A stretch of 64,000 nt of DNA from Pseudisothecium myosuroides (GCA_951799445.1 OX637292.1:14387296-14451295), one strand, 5' to 3'. Shown: positions 23,641 through 41,493, counted from the first letter of the stretch. The notes: generated by a model not told the origin, from the letters alone. Made by a program: numbers and translations.

Positions 23641-24593
23641 GAAGGAAGTTTTGAGGTACAGTATCGTGATAGAGAGGGAGGCTTCTTTCTTTTGTTCTGG
23701 ACATGGATTACACTCGGTTGCAGAATTCTTGCTTGTCGTTTCAATGATGGGCTTGCATGGTCGGATATCATGGTCAGCTTGAATTGAATTTCTACGATTT
23801 CTCGATGTTGCAAAGTCACGCATTACAAGTTTTCAACTCTGTCTCGAACCCTAATTTTTTGTTTTTTTGAGACTCATAAGTTCCTCACAGTTGCCTTTCG
23901 AGGACTTCTTGTAATGAAAAAGGAAGAATGACGCATTGATGTGGAATACAATAGATCTGGCGTGGTACCGGTTACACAAAAATTGGCAAGATGGATTCAC
24001 TCCGCCCATTCACTGGAAATTTCAAATTGTGACTTAAGGACGAAGAAACTCAAACTAAGTCTTATGTTTTTGAGTATGTCATATGGAGAGTTTCTTTCCT
24101 CCAATTTTAATTATTATATTGGCCAATGCATGAGTTCATTTGAATTATGTTTTTCACAATATGATCAATTGAATTGAACATTTAATAACTATGAATCCTC
24201 CATCATTAGGGTTATGTTTGGTAGCCCCAATTCATGAATTGTTGGAAGCAAATAGTTGCTTTGTTATGATTGCTAGTCTCCACTTGTTTTGATAGGATTC
24301 TTGTTTTGTACTCCATATATTGGATATAGTCAATGTAATACTTACATGTTTCACTTATCTTTCAAAAGATTAGAGCATCTCCATTCTTTCACTAGAAACA
24401 CACTTGACCCAGGCTTTATTTTGTCCTCCATTATTAATGCCTTATTTAGCCTTGTCATCTTAGCCACACCAAAAACAAGCAACCTAGTGACCATCTTCTT
24501 GAGCTTACTTACTTCTCCTATTGCCTAGATTCTTGTCAGAGGATTCTTGTGTAACTTGTTTTGCACGCTTGATTTGGTTTAGGAAGTTAATTA
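23641..24593. other. Spacer
   Basis: No supported gene. At 24369 the words TTAGAGCATCTCCATTCTTTC match the left end of the element at 24594, which suggests a fragment or solo end of the same family. Confidence 0.4.
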
Positions 24594-25043
24594 GAGCATC
24601 TCCACTCTTTCATTGAAAAAAAATCAACTTGAAGAACCACAAGTGGTGGACTCATTCAATGGAAAAGTTGCTCGCACTAGACTAGTTCCCCATCCATATC
24701 CACCCTGAAGTCTTGCCAAAACTGCCATTGCCTATATTCTTTCTTGATTTCCAATTGTTTTATTGATTGCTTGTGACTCTAGGCCACGTATAGGAAATCC
24801 ATTATCGAGCCTTACTATGGTTAGGAGCTCTTTTACAAGTTTTGCTTTTACTTTAGGTTACTTGTTTTTACTTCCTTATTAAAATAAAAGCTTTATCTTT
24901 TACATTGTATATATACACATATTTATATATGCTTACTTAAATATACTAACTAAATCTATGTATTTTATTTCACTCACAAATATCAATTTTAAAATTGCTA
25001 TAAGAAATTAGGATATGTTCTTTAATTAGTTATACATAAACTA

Positions 25044-25355
25044 CACTAAAAAGGGTATTTAGTGTTGGCAACACTATTTGCGAACCATGACACTAAATAT
25101 CATTAAGCCTACTAAAGTAAGTAACATTAAATGTAATTTCTAACATTAAATATACTCTATGGTAAATCTGAAATCTGAAAATGTTTACATTTAGTGTTAG
25201 AACTTATTGAAGGAAGGTAGAAGGGAAGAGAAGGCGAAGGCGGCGCATTGAAGTTTAGCACTACACTAATCGTCCTAAAATTGACATTTAGTGTAGGGTC
25301 AAGTGGGGTGGTAATTACACTAAATGTAATCCAACACTAAATACCCTTTTTAGTG
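25044..25355. mobile_element. Nested 312-bp inverted-repeat MITE
   Basis: Both ends read CACTAAAAAGGGTATTTAGT and on to GTTGG, as a perfect inverted repeat of about 25 bp, flanked by TA on both sides. The repeat also contains internal ATTTAGTGT words pointing both ways. The CACTA-like start would suggest En/Spm, but the TA flank fits mariner-type insertion, so the superfamily is unresolved. Related words at about 43740-43820 may be another remnant. No ORF. Confidence 0.75.
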
Positions 25356-25849
25356 TATTGTAGTTGTATTACTCTTTAGAATAAACATAATGTGACCCTC
25401 TATATATACATCTTCTACTAAAGATTACCACTTTAATTCTTGCACACAATAAAATGAATCTCTTATTTTCAAATTTTTATTTATTTAAATTAAATTTTTT
25501 TAAGCAATTAGTGAATACCAAAATTAAACTTGAAATTTCTAACAAAAATACAAATACATATAATTGTAAGTCATGAATACAAGAAATAGATATACAACCT
25601 TTACTTTGAGTTATATTTTATAATACATTTAAGAAATATTTAATTTAAATAGACTAAATTACTTGAATAAAAATAGATAGAACTATAAATAATCAACATA
25701 TAACTTAAGTACACAACCTTTTGTTTTTGATGTATAAAATTTGAGGATTTTTGCCTGTATAAATAAAAATAATATGTAATTTATAGCAGTGTTTGGAAAT
25801 TTTGTTTTTACAATATATTTATTTTCATTGAATTTTTTGTAAGCCTTAT

Positions 25850-26480
25850 GATTCAATCTTTATTTTGGAGGAAGGAGGTTTTTGGATAATTAGAGTAAGA
25901 CTCAAGCTTCAATTTTTTATTTATTTTTTGGCTTTTCTATACCTTTTGAGACTATGAAGTGTGTGCATTGTAAAGAATTGCTTCCAAAATGTCCTTTCAT
26001 ATTTTTAATTTTTCAATTGGAGCAAGATTCATGATTCAATTTTTTTATTATTTTTAAAATTTTCTCCACCCTACGACTATGAGACTATGATGTGCGTGCA
26101 TTGTGAAGAATTGCTTCCATAGCACCCATTCCGCATACTTGAAGATTTTTAGTTCAAATATGAGGGGAAGTCTTTCTCCAATTAGAAAACTTCGAGAATG
26201 AGTGGACGCTTTGGATGCAATTATTCACAATGCACGCACCTCATATTCTCAAAGGGTGAAGAAAACCTTAAAAATAAATAAAAAATTGAATCACGAGTCT
26301 TCTTCCAATTGAAAAACTTAAAATATGAGTGGAAACTTTGGAACCAATTGTTTACAATGCACACCCCTCATACTCTCAAAGGGTGGAGAAAATCCAAAAA
26401 ATAAATAACAATCTTGAGTCTTTTTCTAATTATCCAAAACATGTCCTTCCCCTCCAAAATAAAATTGAATAATGAAGTTT
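25850..26480. repeat. Large imperfect hairpin
   Basis: Sequence from about 25855 to 26140 is complementary, with mismatches, to about 26210-26480. For example, TTTTGGAGGAAGGAGG and GCATTGTAAAGAATTGCTTCC on the left pair with the right-hand copies. Each arm itself holds two related units built around the word CAATGCAC. It lies inside the Harbinger-like element and has no ORF. Confidence 0.65.
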
Positions 26481-26918
26481 ACAAAAAAATCCAATGAATG
26501 ACTAGGTGAAGGCTCAACAATAGAAACCCTCTACGTGGCTTGGAATGCCAAGTAGTCAACAAAACGATTAGACATCAAGAAAAAACATGGGCAACAGTAG
26601 TTTTGACAGGGCTTCAAGGTGGGTATATATGAATGGAGAACTAGTTCAACACAAGCCACTTCTCCATTTAGTGAGCCGTCCACTTGTGGTTCCCCATGTT
26701 GCCACTTTTCACTGAAAAAGTAGAAATGGTCTTAAAATGACACCAAATAAAGTAGGCACCCTCTAAAACGTCACTTTTTGCTATTATGCATAGATACAAT
26801 AGATTTGTGTATATGTACGCTTCATGAATTTTTTGAAAATTTTTCAATGAAAACCAACATTTCTCACTTGCTTTACTACAAAAATATCCTAAAAGAGTCC
26901 GAAAGAGGTTCGCCTATC

Positions 26919-26925
26919 TATAAAG
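26919..26925 (+). promoter_or_regulatory. Candidate TATA box for the gene at 27765
   Basis: TATAAAG stands in a GC-richer stretch that begins just after the A/T-rich repeats, about 840 bp before the proposed start codon. A leader of that length would probably contain an intron, which I could not place. The link to the gene is inference. Confidence 0.3.
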
Positions 26926-27764
26926 ATGTGCAATGAGCGTTCTAGTACAGAAGATTGCCACCTGGAAGAACCAGAAAGTGACAGCTTCTCTTACATCTAG
27001 GTACGATCCAGATTCGTCGTAAATCTACATAATATCCCAACGTATTCCCCCTGCAATGAACAATATGGGAACATAGGCTGAGATGTACCGGGGAAGCACA
27101 TATGCGGCCTTGCATGCAGCTCTCCCTCGTCTCTTATAGCCAGACCGACCTTCCTATTCAGGCTATTGCAGAAACACGCTCAAGCTTCTTCTTATGCTGC
27201 AGCAGAGTTTGCGTACAATTGAACGCTTCCTTTGAGATTGTGTTTTGAGGTTTCGTAAGAGCTTTCAACGTTTGCGGCGTTGATTCTACGGCCGGTGAGA
27301 TTTTCTTCTCTCAATTTGGGATGCTATGGAGTATCGTTGTTAATTGCAAGCCTGGCTTAATTGAAAAGAGCTGCACTCTCGCTTTGCCTTCATTGCTGGT
27401 TCTTACGCGCTGAGGACGTTGCTGTCCTCTTAAATTTAGTTGTTGTTTGAAGGTTAAATCTATCATGAAAGTTTTTGTGCATTAGACTTCGACCTCTTCA
27501 GTCTCTTTGTGTATTGTTTGATTAGTTAGGATACTTAGCGAGGAATAGTACCAATTTCTGGCTGTGCAAGTGCAACAGTTGCTGTAAGTATTGATGGCGT
27601 TCAGTGGCACCGTCTGTATAACTTTGGGCTTAGCTTTGCGAGCACCGCGGCTTAGTTACCTTCTATGTCAACTTCTGGTTAGCTAAGGTTTCAGTGACCA
27701 AATCTGGTAGAATTTCACCATTTGCTAACGTTGTATCAGGTTTTGTTGCCTCGATACTGTAGGT

Positions 27765-29244
27765 ATGGCGTCCGATGGAAACGCACCAGTGTCAGGTGGC
27801 GGCCAGGTTAGTGATATTTCACTCTTGCTTTCGCTGCTTAGCAATACTGAAATAATTTTTATTGTGCGCATACTTTTCTCTGGACGCCTGCTTAGGGTTT
27901 GAGGGAACCGGGGAGGCGACCGTACCTTAGCAATGTCGTACGGTTCGCATTTAGAAGGTAGCTTCACGCAGGGAATTTTAATGTCACTTCTTTGAGAGCG
28001 TTACAGGATTTAAGGGCGTAGAATTTTTTGAGGATATTTTTTGGCAATTTTATCTCTTCAATAGCAGCGCTCATTTGTCATGCTCAAGGGGTGTGTGTGT
28101 GTGATATGGCGAGCTATTCTGATGTGAGGATCGATTGAGCCGAGCTGTATAAAATTGACCTGGAACGAATACTGAGAGCTAGCACGAGATTCCGTCATTT
28201 CTCTTCTCAAGACCTATTCTTCGTGTACATGTGATACTGTCCGCATACTCCAAAAATATTTTCAATTTCTCGTATATCTATTTCGATAAAGAGCATGTAG
28301 TTCCTAACAAATTAATCCTGGTAGCTCTGACCAAAGGTGTTTACGTCTTGTTGGCAGATCAACATTTTTAAAAACAAAGTCACGGTTGCTCTGTGTTTTG
28401 CATTAATGATAATTCTGGTGAGTTTTTATCTTCGTATATTAGCTGGCAAACTATCAAACTGAGCCTTCAATTTTCTGTGTCATCGAAATCGATTAGAATA
28501 AATCCAACTCTATTATTAGTCTGTAAAATATGCTCGTGTTATGAAAGAATGTAGTTCGGAATGGTCGTAACTCACGCGGAGTAAAACTTCATTGTGCACT
28601 GAAATAGGCTAGAGTCGATTTTTCATATGATTGGCTCTGCCTTTCTGTGATGTATATAACACTTGTCTTGCAGTCACACGATGTTTCTCTGCATTTTGAC
28701 ATGCTTGCACGATACTAAAGCAAGTTGGGAAGCAGACCTATTTACATCGTAGTGAAAGTCCCTCGTTGTTTTAATCTGACGAAATTTTCATGTGTACGAT
28801 CGGCAGCTTAACGACGGAGTAGAAGCCAGTGCCAATGACGGTAAACCAACCTTCATGCACCTCCCCATGCGACTACGCAATCCCAGAGGAGTAGGGCATC
28901 CTCATGAAGGAGCGAGAACTTCAAATCCTGTTCCCGCAGAACGTGAATCGGTACAAGAAGATCACAGCAACACATTTCAGGGTGACGACAACAAACCAAG
29001 GTTTTCTCACCTCCCACCACACATGCATGATCCTAGGGGAGTAAGTGTATCAAGGCCCATGGAAGAAGCGAATGCGGAACCTGTCTCCGAAAATAAGGTG
29101 GAAAGTGCCACTCCTGAAGCGATTAAGGCCCGCTTTCCACATCTACTTCATAATCCTCGGGCAGTGAACGTTGTGAAGCAGATTCAAGAGGGGATGAGCA
29201 AAGAAAGCGGTCACCAAGCTGGGGATGAAGGTGATAAAAAGTAG
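27765..29244 (+). CDS. Small secreted protein with three internal repeats, unknown family
   Basis: Three exons, 27765-27806, 28358-28417 and 28807-29244, all join in phase 0 with GT/AG introns, giving about 179 residues. Exon 2 codes for a hydrophobic stretch after a basic NKV (VTVALCFALMIIL). With exon 1 it makes a signal peptide with a likely cut after about residue 43 (GVEASA), or a signal anchor. The rest is polar, without cysteines or other membrane spans. It contains three related motifs at about residues 47-63, 97-113 and 141-154: K-P-x-F-x-H-L-P-x(4)-[N/D]-P-R-G-V, the third shortened and reading PRAV. Spacers are acidic and Glu-rich, and the tail is Lys/Glu/Asp-rich. Such repeats in a secreted protein suggest a precursor cut into several peptides, but no known plant peptide family is clearly matched. 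Alternatives: an intrinsically disordered apoplastic protein, or exon 3 alone from the ATG at 28792. Confidence 0.6.
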
Positions 29245-31767
29245 TTTCTCCACGAGTTGCTAGTTGTGTGGTGAGCCGTGTAGAGTGATGCATCACCAGG
29301 CTGCTGTCTACTCATATTCCTTGATTGTGAGCTCTAAACAACCCAAACCAGATACAGTGAGGTGCGCAGCTATGTACAGGAGTCCAGTAAATTTGTTGTT
29401 AATCTTGTTTGTTTGGAATGATCTATGAACATGTGAAGGCAATGTTCAGAATCTAGATACATGCCACGAACTATGACACTGCCTAAATTTTTTTTAAATT
29501 GGTTTCTTATGTAGCTTGATCTGAAAACTTATATGCTTTGTATAAACCGCGATAAAGAGTTAAGATCTGTCAGTACCGATGTATGTTCTGGAAAGAATGG
29601 TACTTCTACTTTGGAAGGGTCTTTGGAGCATTTTTGAATGGGTCTGAAATTTTATGAAATTTCCACCTCTTTTGTCATACACCTCCATTTCGAAGTTTAG
29701 ATGATGGTGACCCAAAAGCTCAACCCAAAAGCTCAATATAGGGACAAGTGAAGTCAATGTGATTAGAGTGGATGCAATGATATCTTCTTGTCATACCCAA
29801 AAGAATACAAGTTGGAAGTAGAATTTCAAATGCAATCAAGAATAAGAATTGAAAGGAGGACTAAATAAAGGCTGATTTTTCAGCGACTTGAAAAGATAAC
29901 TTGTCTTCTCTTGGACATGATTTGAGAATTTTGATCTAGATCTCTAAAGAAGATAAGGTTATTGTACCAATTAATTGTGATGTATTTTAGAAACCGTTCC
30001 CAAAATAGTGTTGCCCAAATCTTCAAAGATTCAACAAACCCTTTGATAGTTCAATAATAGGAACTATGTTCAATTTTTTTGGAATATTTTAGTTGTTATT
30101 TTGGTTGGTTTTAAAAAACTATGTGATTTTTAGGAAGGCTATTTATAAGTATTATTCTCCAGTGGAAAATGCACTATAAAAATATTTTATCATTGTTTGA
30201 TTAGAGCTTTTTATAAGCAATAATCTTTTGATCCTTATTTGTTCAAAATTGAAGTTAGACATCTTCAAAATTCTAAAGATCAAAATTTCAATAATACTAT
30301 TTTTAAACAATATGTATTTTGCACACAAACACCACATACACACAAATAAATATATATATATATATATGAATTGCCAATTTGGACACAAAAGCTTCATGAA
30401 AGTGTAAAAACAAATTTAGAAGAAACAATTGATAATAGTTTAAAAGTTGGAAAATTTTAGGTATAATAAAGAAAGTAGCATCCATCCTTACTATAAATTT
30501 CAAGTTCATTGATTCTACACTTCAAAAGTTGTGATGCATGAAGTGTCACAAAATAGTATAAATGATACTTTTCAATTATCCTATAAATAAGTATTTTTAA
30601 TAATTCATAAAGTACATTCAAGACTAATATAATTCCTATAAATTTAGATTTTTTTTCAATTCAAACATTGAAGTTTTAGAATAAGGAATAATTAGATTAG
30701 ATTTTGATCATGCATTCATACTATTTCAAATGTTACATGAAAAGCAAAGTAAATACATCCCATTAAAATATGTAGTTGCAACCTTGCAAATTCAAATGCA
30801 CATTTAAATTCAAAGCCCTCCTCAAATATTGGAGTCTTTCCTAATCCATCCTATGACCCCCAAAAGATGTTGCTAGCTACTCATAGCAATCACATCACAA
30901 TGGAATCATGTAGAATTATCAATTTCCTCTTCACAGATACCATTGATGTTCACATTATCACCATGCCTCACAGAATGCACATTGCAATTGCTACCAGCGG
31001 TGCAGATACTAGGAAGTATTATCCCTACCATTGGTATTTCTAGACAAGAAAACGGTAAATAGTATACTTATGGTTTGTCAAAATTTTCAATGTAAAAATG
31101 CATTATATCTTGAAAATGGGCTACAATGTCTTTCCAATGTACTTTGTAGTTCTTGATCTGATGAGTTTTCGAGAATTTTGTGCCATTTTGCAGTTTCTGG
31201 TTTCAAGATCATTTGAGCTATAAAATGCATATTGTCTAATAGTATTCTTATTGACCGTTACTGTACGCCTATGCATACTTTCATTAAGTTTGTGATGGGA
31301 ATCTCAATTTACATGTCGCACCAAATTCTAGCAGGCTCAGTTAAATCGAAGTCCCGGTAAATTTCAACACCAGCATACGTTCCAAGCCTATCAGATACGG
31401 CAAAAATGAGCTCATATTGAACATACTTGTCACAGTTGACCGTCACAACTGGGCTTCAAGTCATGCCCTGCATAACTAGCCAGGAGACTGACGGGATCTA
31501 AAATGAGAAATCACCACACCAAAACCACAAACGTAGATACCGGTACACTGACTAAGACGGTCCCCAGGCTCATACGCCCTCCTGAAACTGTAAGGCTTAC
31601 AAGTCGGTGCATGTAACTGCAACTATTACTTCTGCAAGTCGACACCAAATAGGGGGTTAGTACTTATACTCACCGCATTGCACAGAAGAAATGAATCATT
31701 CAACACAAACAAAAAATGGAAAACCAGTGCAGAGTTTAGTGTAGTAGATCTTACATGATTGAATTCT
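29245..31767. other. AT-rich spacer
   Basis: No supported gene. A (TA)n microsatellite lies at about 30349-30367. ORFs of 60-80 codons here have no recognisable features. The last few hundred bases should include the 3' untranslated region of the UDP-glucose pyrophosphorylase gene. Confidence 0.4.
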
Positions 31768-36836
<5,069 letters not shown>

Positions 36837-37546
36837 TGCGGAAGCAGCGGAAGGCGAAGGCGAAGACGAAGACGAATTCGGGATGAGGAGGTCTGATGAG
36901 AGACTGAGAAGACGTTGTGATGAGAAGGAAAAAATGAGGCTGCAGGGGAAGGAGAGCTCCAGGCTTTTGGGCTATGGCGTCACCAGCTCTGTGCCACAGA
37001 CACGGCGACGGCGATCACAGCACGGGGCCCGAGCTCGGTGGCTGGCTTGAATGAGTGGCCGGGTATATGCCGGATATATGCCGGATAAATGCTCTGTCCG
37101 TAACTCCCACGCTACGGCCAACTCGACGCGGCGATGATGAGTCTCAATCAGGGGCTCATCACTCATTGGGAACGCAGTGAGGTGAACGCTGGCCAACTTA
37201 TTATTTCTCTCTAATAAATAGAATATTCTGAGAATATATCCTTTTGTAGTATATACAATTATAATTATGTGATTGGACGACTTTCACTTGAACCCCAAAG
37301 CCCCAAGAGCAGTTTTTCTGTTTTTCTTTTCATTTTTTATGAAATGCCTAAGTGGCAATACTAGTGGTGGTGCTCTAAATTTCAACATTCATCTACATAT
37401 TGGATAGAAAATATCACTTTAGCACATATCACATATTCATATTCATAATTCGGTTTTCAACCACAATCTGTTGATTATATTTCAAAGTATTATGACGTTG
37501 TCCTAAAAGCATCCTTATTAGCATGAGTATGGTTCCCATCAATTAA
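36837..37546. promoter_or_regulatory. UGP upstream region
   Basis: This is the 5' leader and promoter side of the minus-strand UGP gene. The first 300 bp are clearly GC-richer than the surroundings and contain GA-rich stretches, as expected for the leader of a housekeeping gene. Beyond about 37200 the A/T-rich repeat landscape resumes. No single promoter element could be fixed. Confidence 0.4.
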
Positions 37547-38687
37547 TCACTAAAGTCCCAAGGCCTTATTTCCATCAAAAAACACTCAAAACTTCCATTT
37601 CTATTGCAAAGTGCAAAAAACTTAAATTTTTTTTTTTGCATATTTAACCATAGGATCTTGCACTAAACTAGTATATAAATGTGTAGAAGAAATTTCAAAA
37701 TCTTTGACCACATAGATTGCAAGATATTTGCATTTAAAGTGAAAAAAACAAGTTTTTTTGCACCTTGCTTGACTAGATCTTTTGGCTTTGAATCATCTTA
37801 ATCTAAAATTTTTGTACTAATGATTTTGAATTTCTAATATTCTATGTTGAAGAATTGAGTTGACAGTCTAGGAATTTTTTTTGAAAAAAACACACTTAAT
37901 TTCTGCTCATTAAAAAATTGTTAAGTAGAAGTAGGTTCAAGATAGAAGGAAAATCTAAATCATTAATAGCTCTAAGATGGAATTGGTACTCATTGATCTT
38001 GACGGTGAGCATTAGGAAATTTTTCAAACTTGGTATAGGCCGTTTGACTATAAGCAGCAATGCAATTACAATAAAAAAATTATTAAAAAAATAAATAAAA
38101 AAACCTACATAATCACCAATTGTGCCACATCAGATTGGCAATTATTAAAAAAAAAGAATTAAAAAAAATGATTTTCCCTGTATTTGCACCGCGACCTAAA
38201 GTCAAACAACCTTCTACAGGGCCTAGATTCTTTCTAATGATTATTCTAGCAAGAAATCTTAACCTTTTGAAACTTTTTTTTTAAATTGTGAAAATTGAGT
38301 TCAAAAGGAATCCAATAAGTTATTTTTTTCAAGGAAATGATTAATTGCTTGAAAAAAGAAGATTGTCCATAATTTTCATATAAAAAATCCAAATAAAATG
38401 AATCAAATCTCTCGTTGCTGATAAAATTATAATCTATGAAAAACAATTTTTTTAATTTTAGATTTTTTTGTGTGGGTTGGTTTCTGCCCACTACATCTAA
38501 AAACAAGGCTTTTTGTGCCATAATTTTTGTTCCCGGGCATCAATTGAAATAAAAATGATATTCTTAAAAAGTTAATGTATTTTACTATCTTTACAAAAAG
38601 TTTCAAAATATCATGATGAATATTGAAACTAGAGGAGCGTGTCCAAAATCCATTTTGTTCCCCAAGGGGACTTTGGGACTTTGGGGG
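37547..38687 (+). mobile_element. Long TTAA-family element
   Basis: Left end TCACTAAAGTCCCAAGGCC follows TTAA (37543-37546). Right end GGGACTTTGGGGG precedes TTAA (38688-38691). The two ends are complementary over CTAAAGTCCC-type sequence. The interior follows the 15638 and 46299 copies (CATTTCTATTGCAAAG, CCATAGGATCTTGCAC-like, GACAGTCTAGGAA). At about 1.14 kb it is slightly longer than its relatives, with A-rich expansions near 38060-38180. No meaningful ORF. Confidence 0.7.
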
Positions 38688-39117
38688 TTAACATATTTTA
38701 ATTGTTTGTTTTATTTTATTGACAATTGCAAAAGGACTAATACATTGTAGCATTTAATTTTTGGATACTAGAATGAGTTTTTAAATTTATGTTAAAAACT
38801 TCACCCAAAATTGTATTTAGTGTTATATCATATTATATTTAAAGTCTTAAGATATACAACCTATTTCTGACAATGCCAAGCGTTTTAGCATATGACTGAT
38901 TGAGCATTGGTGGTGGGAATAATTCTCTCCATTAGGAAAATAGAAATAATGAAGATTGCGCTATTTTTGCTGATTAAGTTTGGAATTAGTAGAAATTAAA
39001 GAATTGTAGATTACAATCCAATTTATCCTCAATCTATAGCAAAACTATTTTTGAGAAGTGTAAAATTAAAAATTAATCTTAGCAACTTCATTAGGTGTCA
39101 ATGTGTTATTTTTATAG

Positions 39118-39225
39118 GCCCTGTCCAAGAAGGGTGACGCTCCCAACATCGAAACTGCGGTGAAATCTCGGGAACTTGAAGAGCGGGGAACACCGGGGAC
39201 GCAGTTCGTTGAAACCTTAATTTGA
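39118..39225 (+). other. Orphan terminal-exon-like ORF
   Basis: Immediately after a good acceptor (TTATTTTTATAG, whose TAG is also an in-frame stop) come 35 codons with high coding character, beginning ALSKKGDAPNIETAVKSREL and followed by a Glu/Gly/Thr-rich end and TGA. It looks like the last exon of a conserved gene, but no upstream exon was found. The nearest upstream sequence is a transposon and then the UGP promoter. It may be a displaced exon, a pseudogene fragment or part of a gene with a long first intron. The family was not recognised. Confidence 0.35.
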
Positions 39226-40570
39226 TATGTATGCGCATGTTTGGCCCCTTGCAGAAGTTCTCGCGCTAGTCCTGCATGAGTCCTGCATTTGATCAAGAGT
39301 GCTTTGTTATAAGAGTTGTAAAGCTTTGGTTTCGTTTGCTGGATTGTGAGAGAGGGACGAGGACCGATCATTGTATAGAAAGTGAGAGCTTTCGATCAGC
39401 ACTAAATTGGGATTGGGATTGCGTCAATCTCTGTTTTTGAAATTTGGATTTGTCCGTGGACTTGGCTATGTTGTAGTGCATTGAATATATGAGGCCTACG
39501 ACCTCCTGCTGGAATACCAGAATCGGGTATTTCTATCTAGATTTTGCACATGGTTTGATAGGGGATGTGACAATTTGGTCCCATTAGATTTTGCCCTATT
39601 GTATCGTTCCAGAAATACTACCACTGGCCAAGAGTTTACAAATCGTGCAAGTTATCTCTGGCTGTAATTTTATTGTGTTACATTTTAGTTGTGTTTCAGC
39701 GGTGGAGTCTTTGTTCAAAAAATACAAACCGAGTCCAATTTTTGGGAAGGCCTACATGCAACAATTTTGCAGTTGAAGAGGGCGAATTTATGTAACGCAT
39801 GTGACGAGGAGGACGAGAGAGAATTCATCTTTGGAGCGGCCATCTGCAATGACATAAATCAACCACTCATCATCAAGAGGTTGGTTCCATTGTTAGCTTG
39901 TAAAGAATATCTTAGTGACGGTAAAGATAGGAGAGATCCATCTGTTGTAAAGCCCTTTTGATCACAAGTATCCCAGAATTGCCATGATAATATACTCAGT
40001 AAAATTGCAAATGGAATGGATTTGACAACAAGTGATTGCACTGTGTATTCTTCCACGCGATCCTGTCCTGGTATGACTAAATATGCTGTGATCATTCATG
40101 GCTCACACATCTGAAGAATGGACATATTTTGCTCTCCAGATTTCCAGTGTCAAATTGTGTAACCATAGCATTATCAATCCATGCCAACGGGGTTTTTTTG
40201 GTGAACATATATGTGTGATTGATCTCTACTTGCTTAAGGTTAAGAATCTGCCAACTGTAGAAAATTTTGTGTCTAGACATTCATTATGGGCGATTGTCTT
40301 TGCTTGGTTGTGTCCAGCGCCTTGATTTTCAATGGTCAAATCCAAGAACGTTATAGAAGGCAGCCAATACTAGCCGACTAGCGTTTGTGTTGTTTATTAT
40401 GCTGGTTGTGTTCATTACTTTAGTTTGTCCGTACTGGTTGTTACAAATTCAATAATATAAGTTTGATATCAATAGGCCCTGAGACAAGACCAAACTTTGC
40501 TTTGATCTGGATTGACAGAAATTTCTGGTTTTGTTTCTGCTTCAGGGACTTGTGATGGTGAATGTGGTTT
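39226..40570. other. Spacer, possibly transcribed
   Basis: Base composition is more balanced than in the repeat-rich parts. A plus-strand ORF at 39689-39961, preceded by a plausible acceptor at about 39767-39774, contains an Asp/Glu-rich segment but no known domain. No gene is called. Confidence 0.35.
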
Positions 40571-40735
40571 GTGTATTTTGATGAATTCGATATGATGGTA
40601 ACTGTTGATGGTGTATCTAGAGCTAGTGTATTTTGATGAATTCGATATGATGGTAACTGTTGATGGTGTATCTAGAGCTAGTGTATTTTGATGAATTCGA
40701 TATGATGGTAACTGTTGATGGTGTATCTAGAGCTA
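40571..40735 (+). repeat. 55-bp tandem repeat, three copies
   Basis: The unit GTGTATTTTGATGAATTCGA and onward to TCTAGAGCTA is repeated three times at 40571, 40626 and 40681 with no visible differences. It is followed by a short run of TTTTGTTCTCA words. The perfect identity suggests recent slippage or unequal exchange. Confidence 0.9.
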
Positions 40736-40856
40736 GTGTATTTTGTTCTCATTTTGTTCTCATTTTGCTCTCATTCTCATTTTGTTCAAGGTTGTGAAGA
40801 GGTCTAGTACCTGGATTTTGAATTGCAATCAAAACCTTAATTGTGGAGGACTTTAA

Positions 40857-41493
40857 CCCCTAAATGCCCAAGGCACCCAAATCTGGTGTTTGCAAAACTT
40901 TGAAGTTAAATAAAACCTCACCAAGTTGCTATTTTTAGTAGTTTATATTTTTAGAAAGTTCATCTTGAAGTCTAATTTTAGCACCAAAAATCCGATCTTG
41001 AAAATAAATGATAGTGATTTTTCTATTCAAGTTTCTGTACAAGGGTACCCATTGCAATCTTGACTTCCCGTAGTGTTGAGAGCTCTTGGAAATGAGCCTC
41101 AAATACACTAGATCTTGGAGAAAAAATCACATTCAAAATTCATTTAAAAAAATTGTGGAGTAGATTTTAAGAAGCCATAAATTGATCGGGGTTATCCAAG
41201 TTAGGCCCTTTAACCTCATATTTTTTTGATCACCAACTTTTTAGAATTGACTCATGTAAAGAAGATTGAAAGATTTTTGCAGTTTTAGCACCCTCATGAT
41301 CAAACATTATAATCTTTCACTCCATAAGTGATATTGTTGTGTTTTCTTTTCCTATGAGATCTCTAATATGTCTAGTTTGAATTTGTACGGTTACAATTCC
41401 AAAAAACTTGATACAACTTATCAAAATGTTGGCATTTTGTTCAATTTAGAGCAAAATCCAGGAAGCCCAAAACAGGCCTTGGGCATTTAGGGG
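40857..41493 (+). mobile_element. TTAA-family element, short form
   Basis: Ends CCCCTAAATGCCCAAGGC and the complement of CCCCTAAATGCCCAAGGC form a perfect inverted repeat of at least 18 bp, flanked by TTAA at 40853-40856 and 41494-41497. It is 637 bp long and its interior differs from the 940-bp copy that follows. Flanking host sequence on the left (TTTTGTTCAAGGTT...CTAGTAC) is repeated before the next element. Confidence 0.85.

Larger units (their letters stand above)
24594..26731. mobile_element. Harbinger-like non-autonomous element, about 2.1 kb
   Basis: Imperfect terminal inverted repeats of about 85 bp: the left end GAGCATCTCCACTCTTTCA and inner GAACCACAAGTGG match the complement of the right end (GACCATTTCTACTTTTTCA and inner GAACCACAAGTGG). 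TTA flanks both sides (24591-24593 and 26732-26734), the target preferred by PIF/Harbinger elements. No transposase ORF is present. The interior contains a nested MITE (25044-25355) and a large hairpin (about 25850-26480). Confidence 0.65.
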
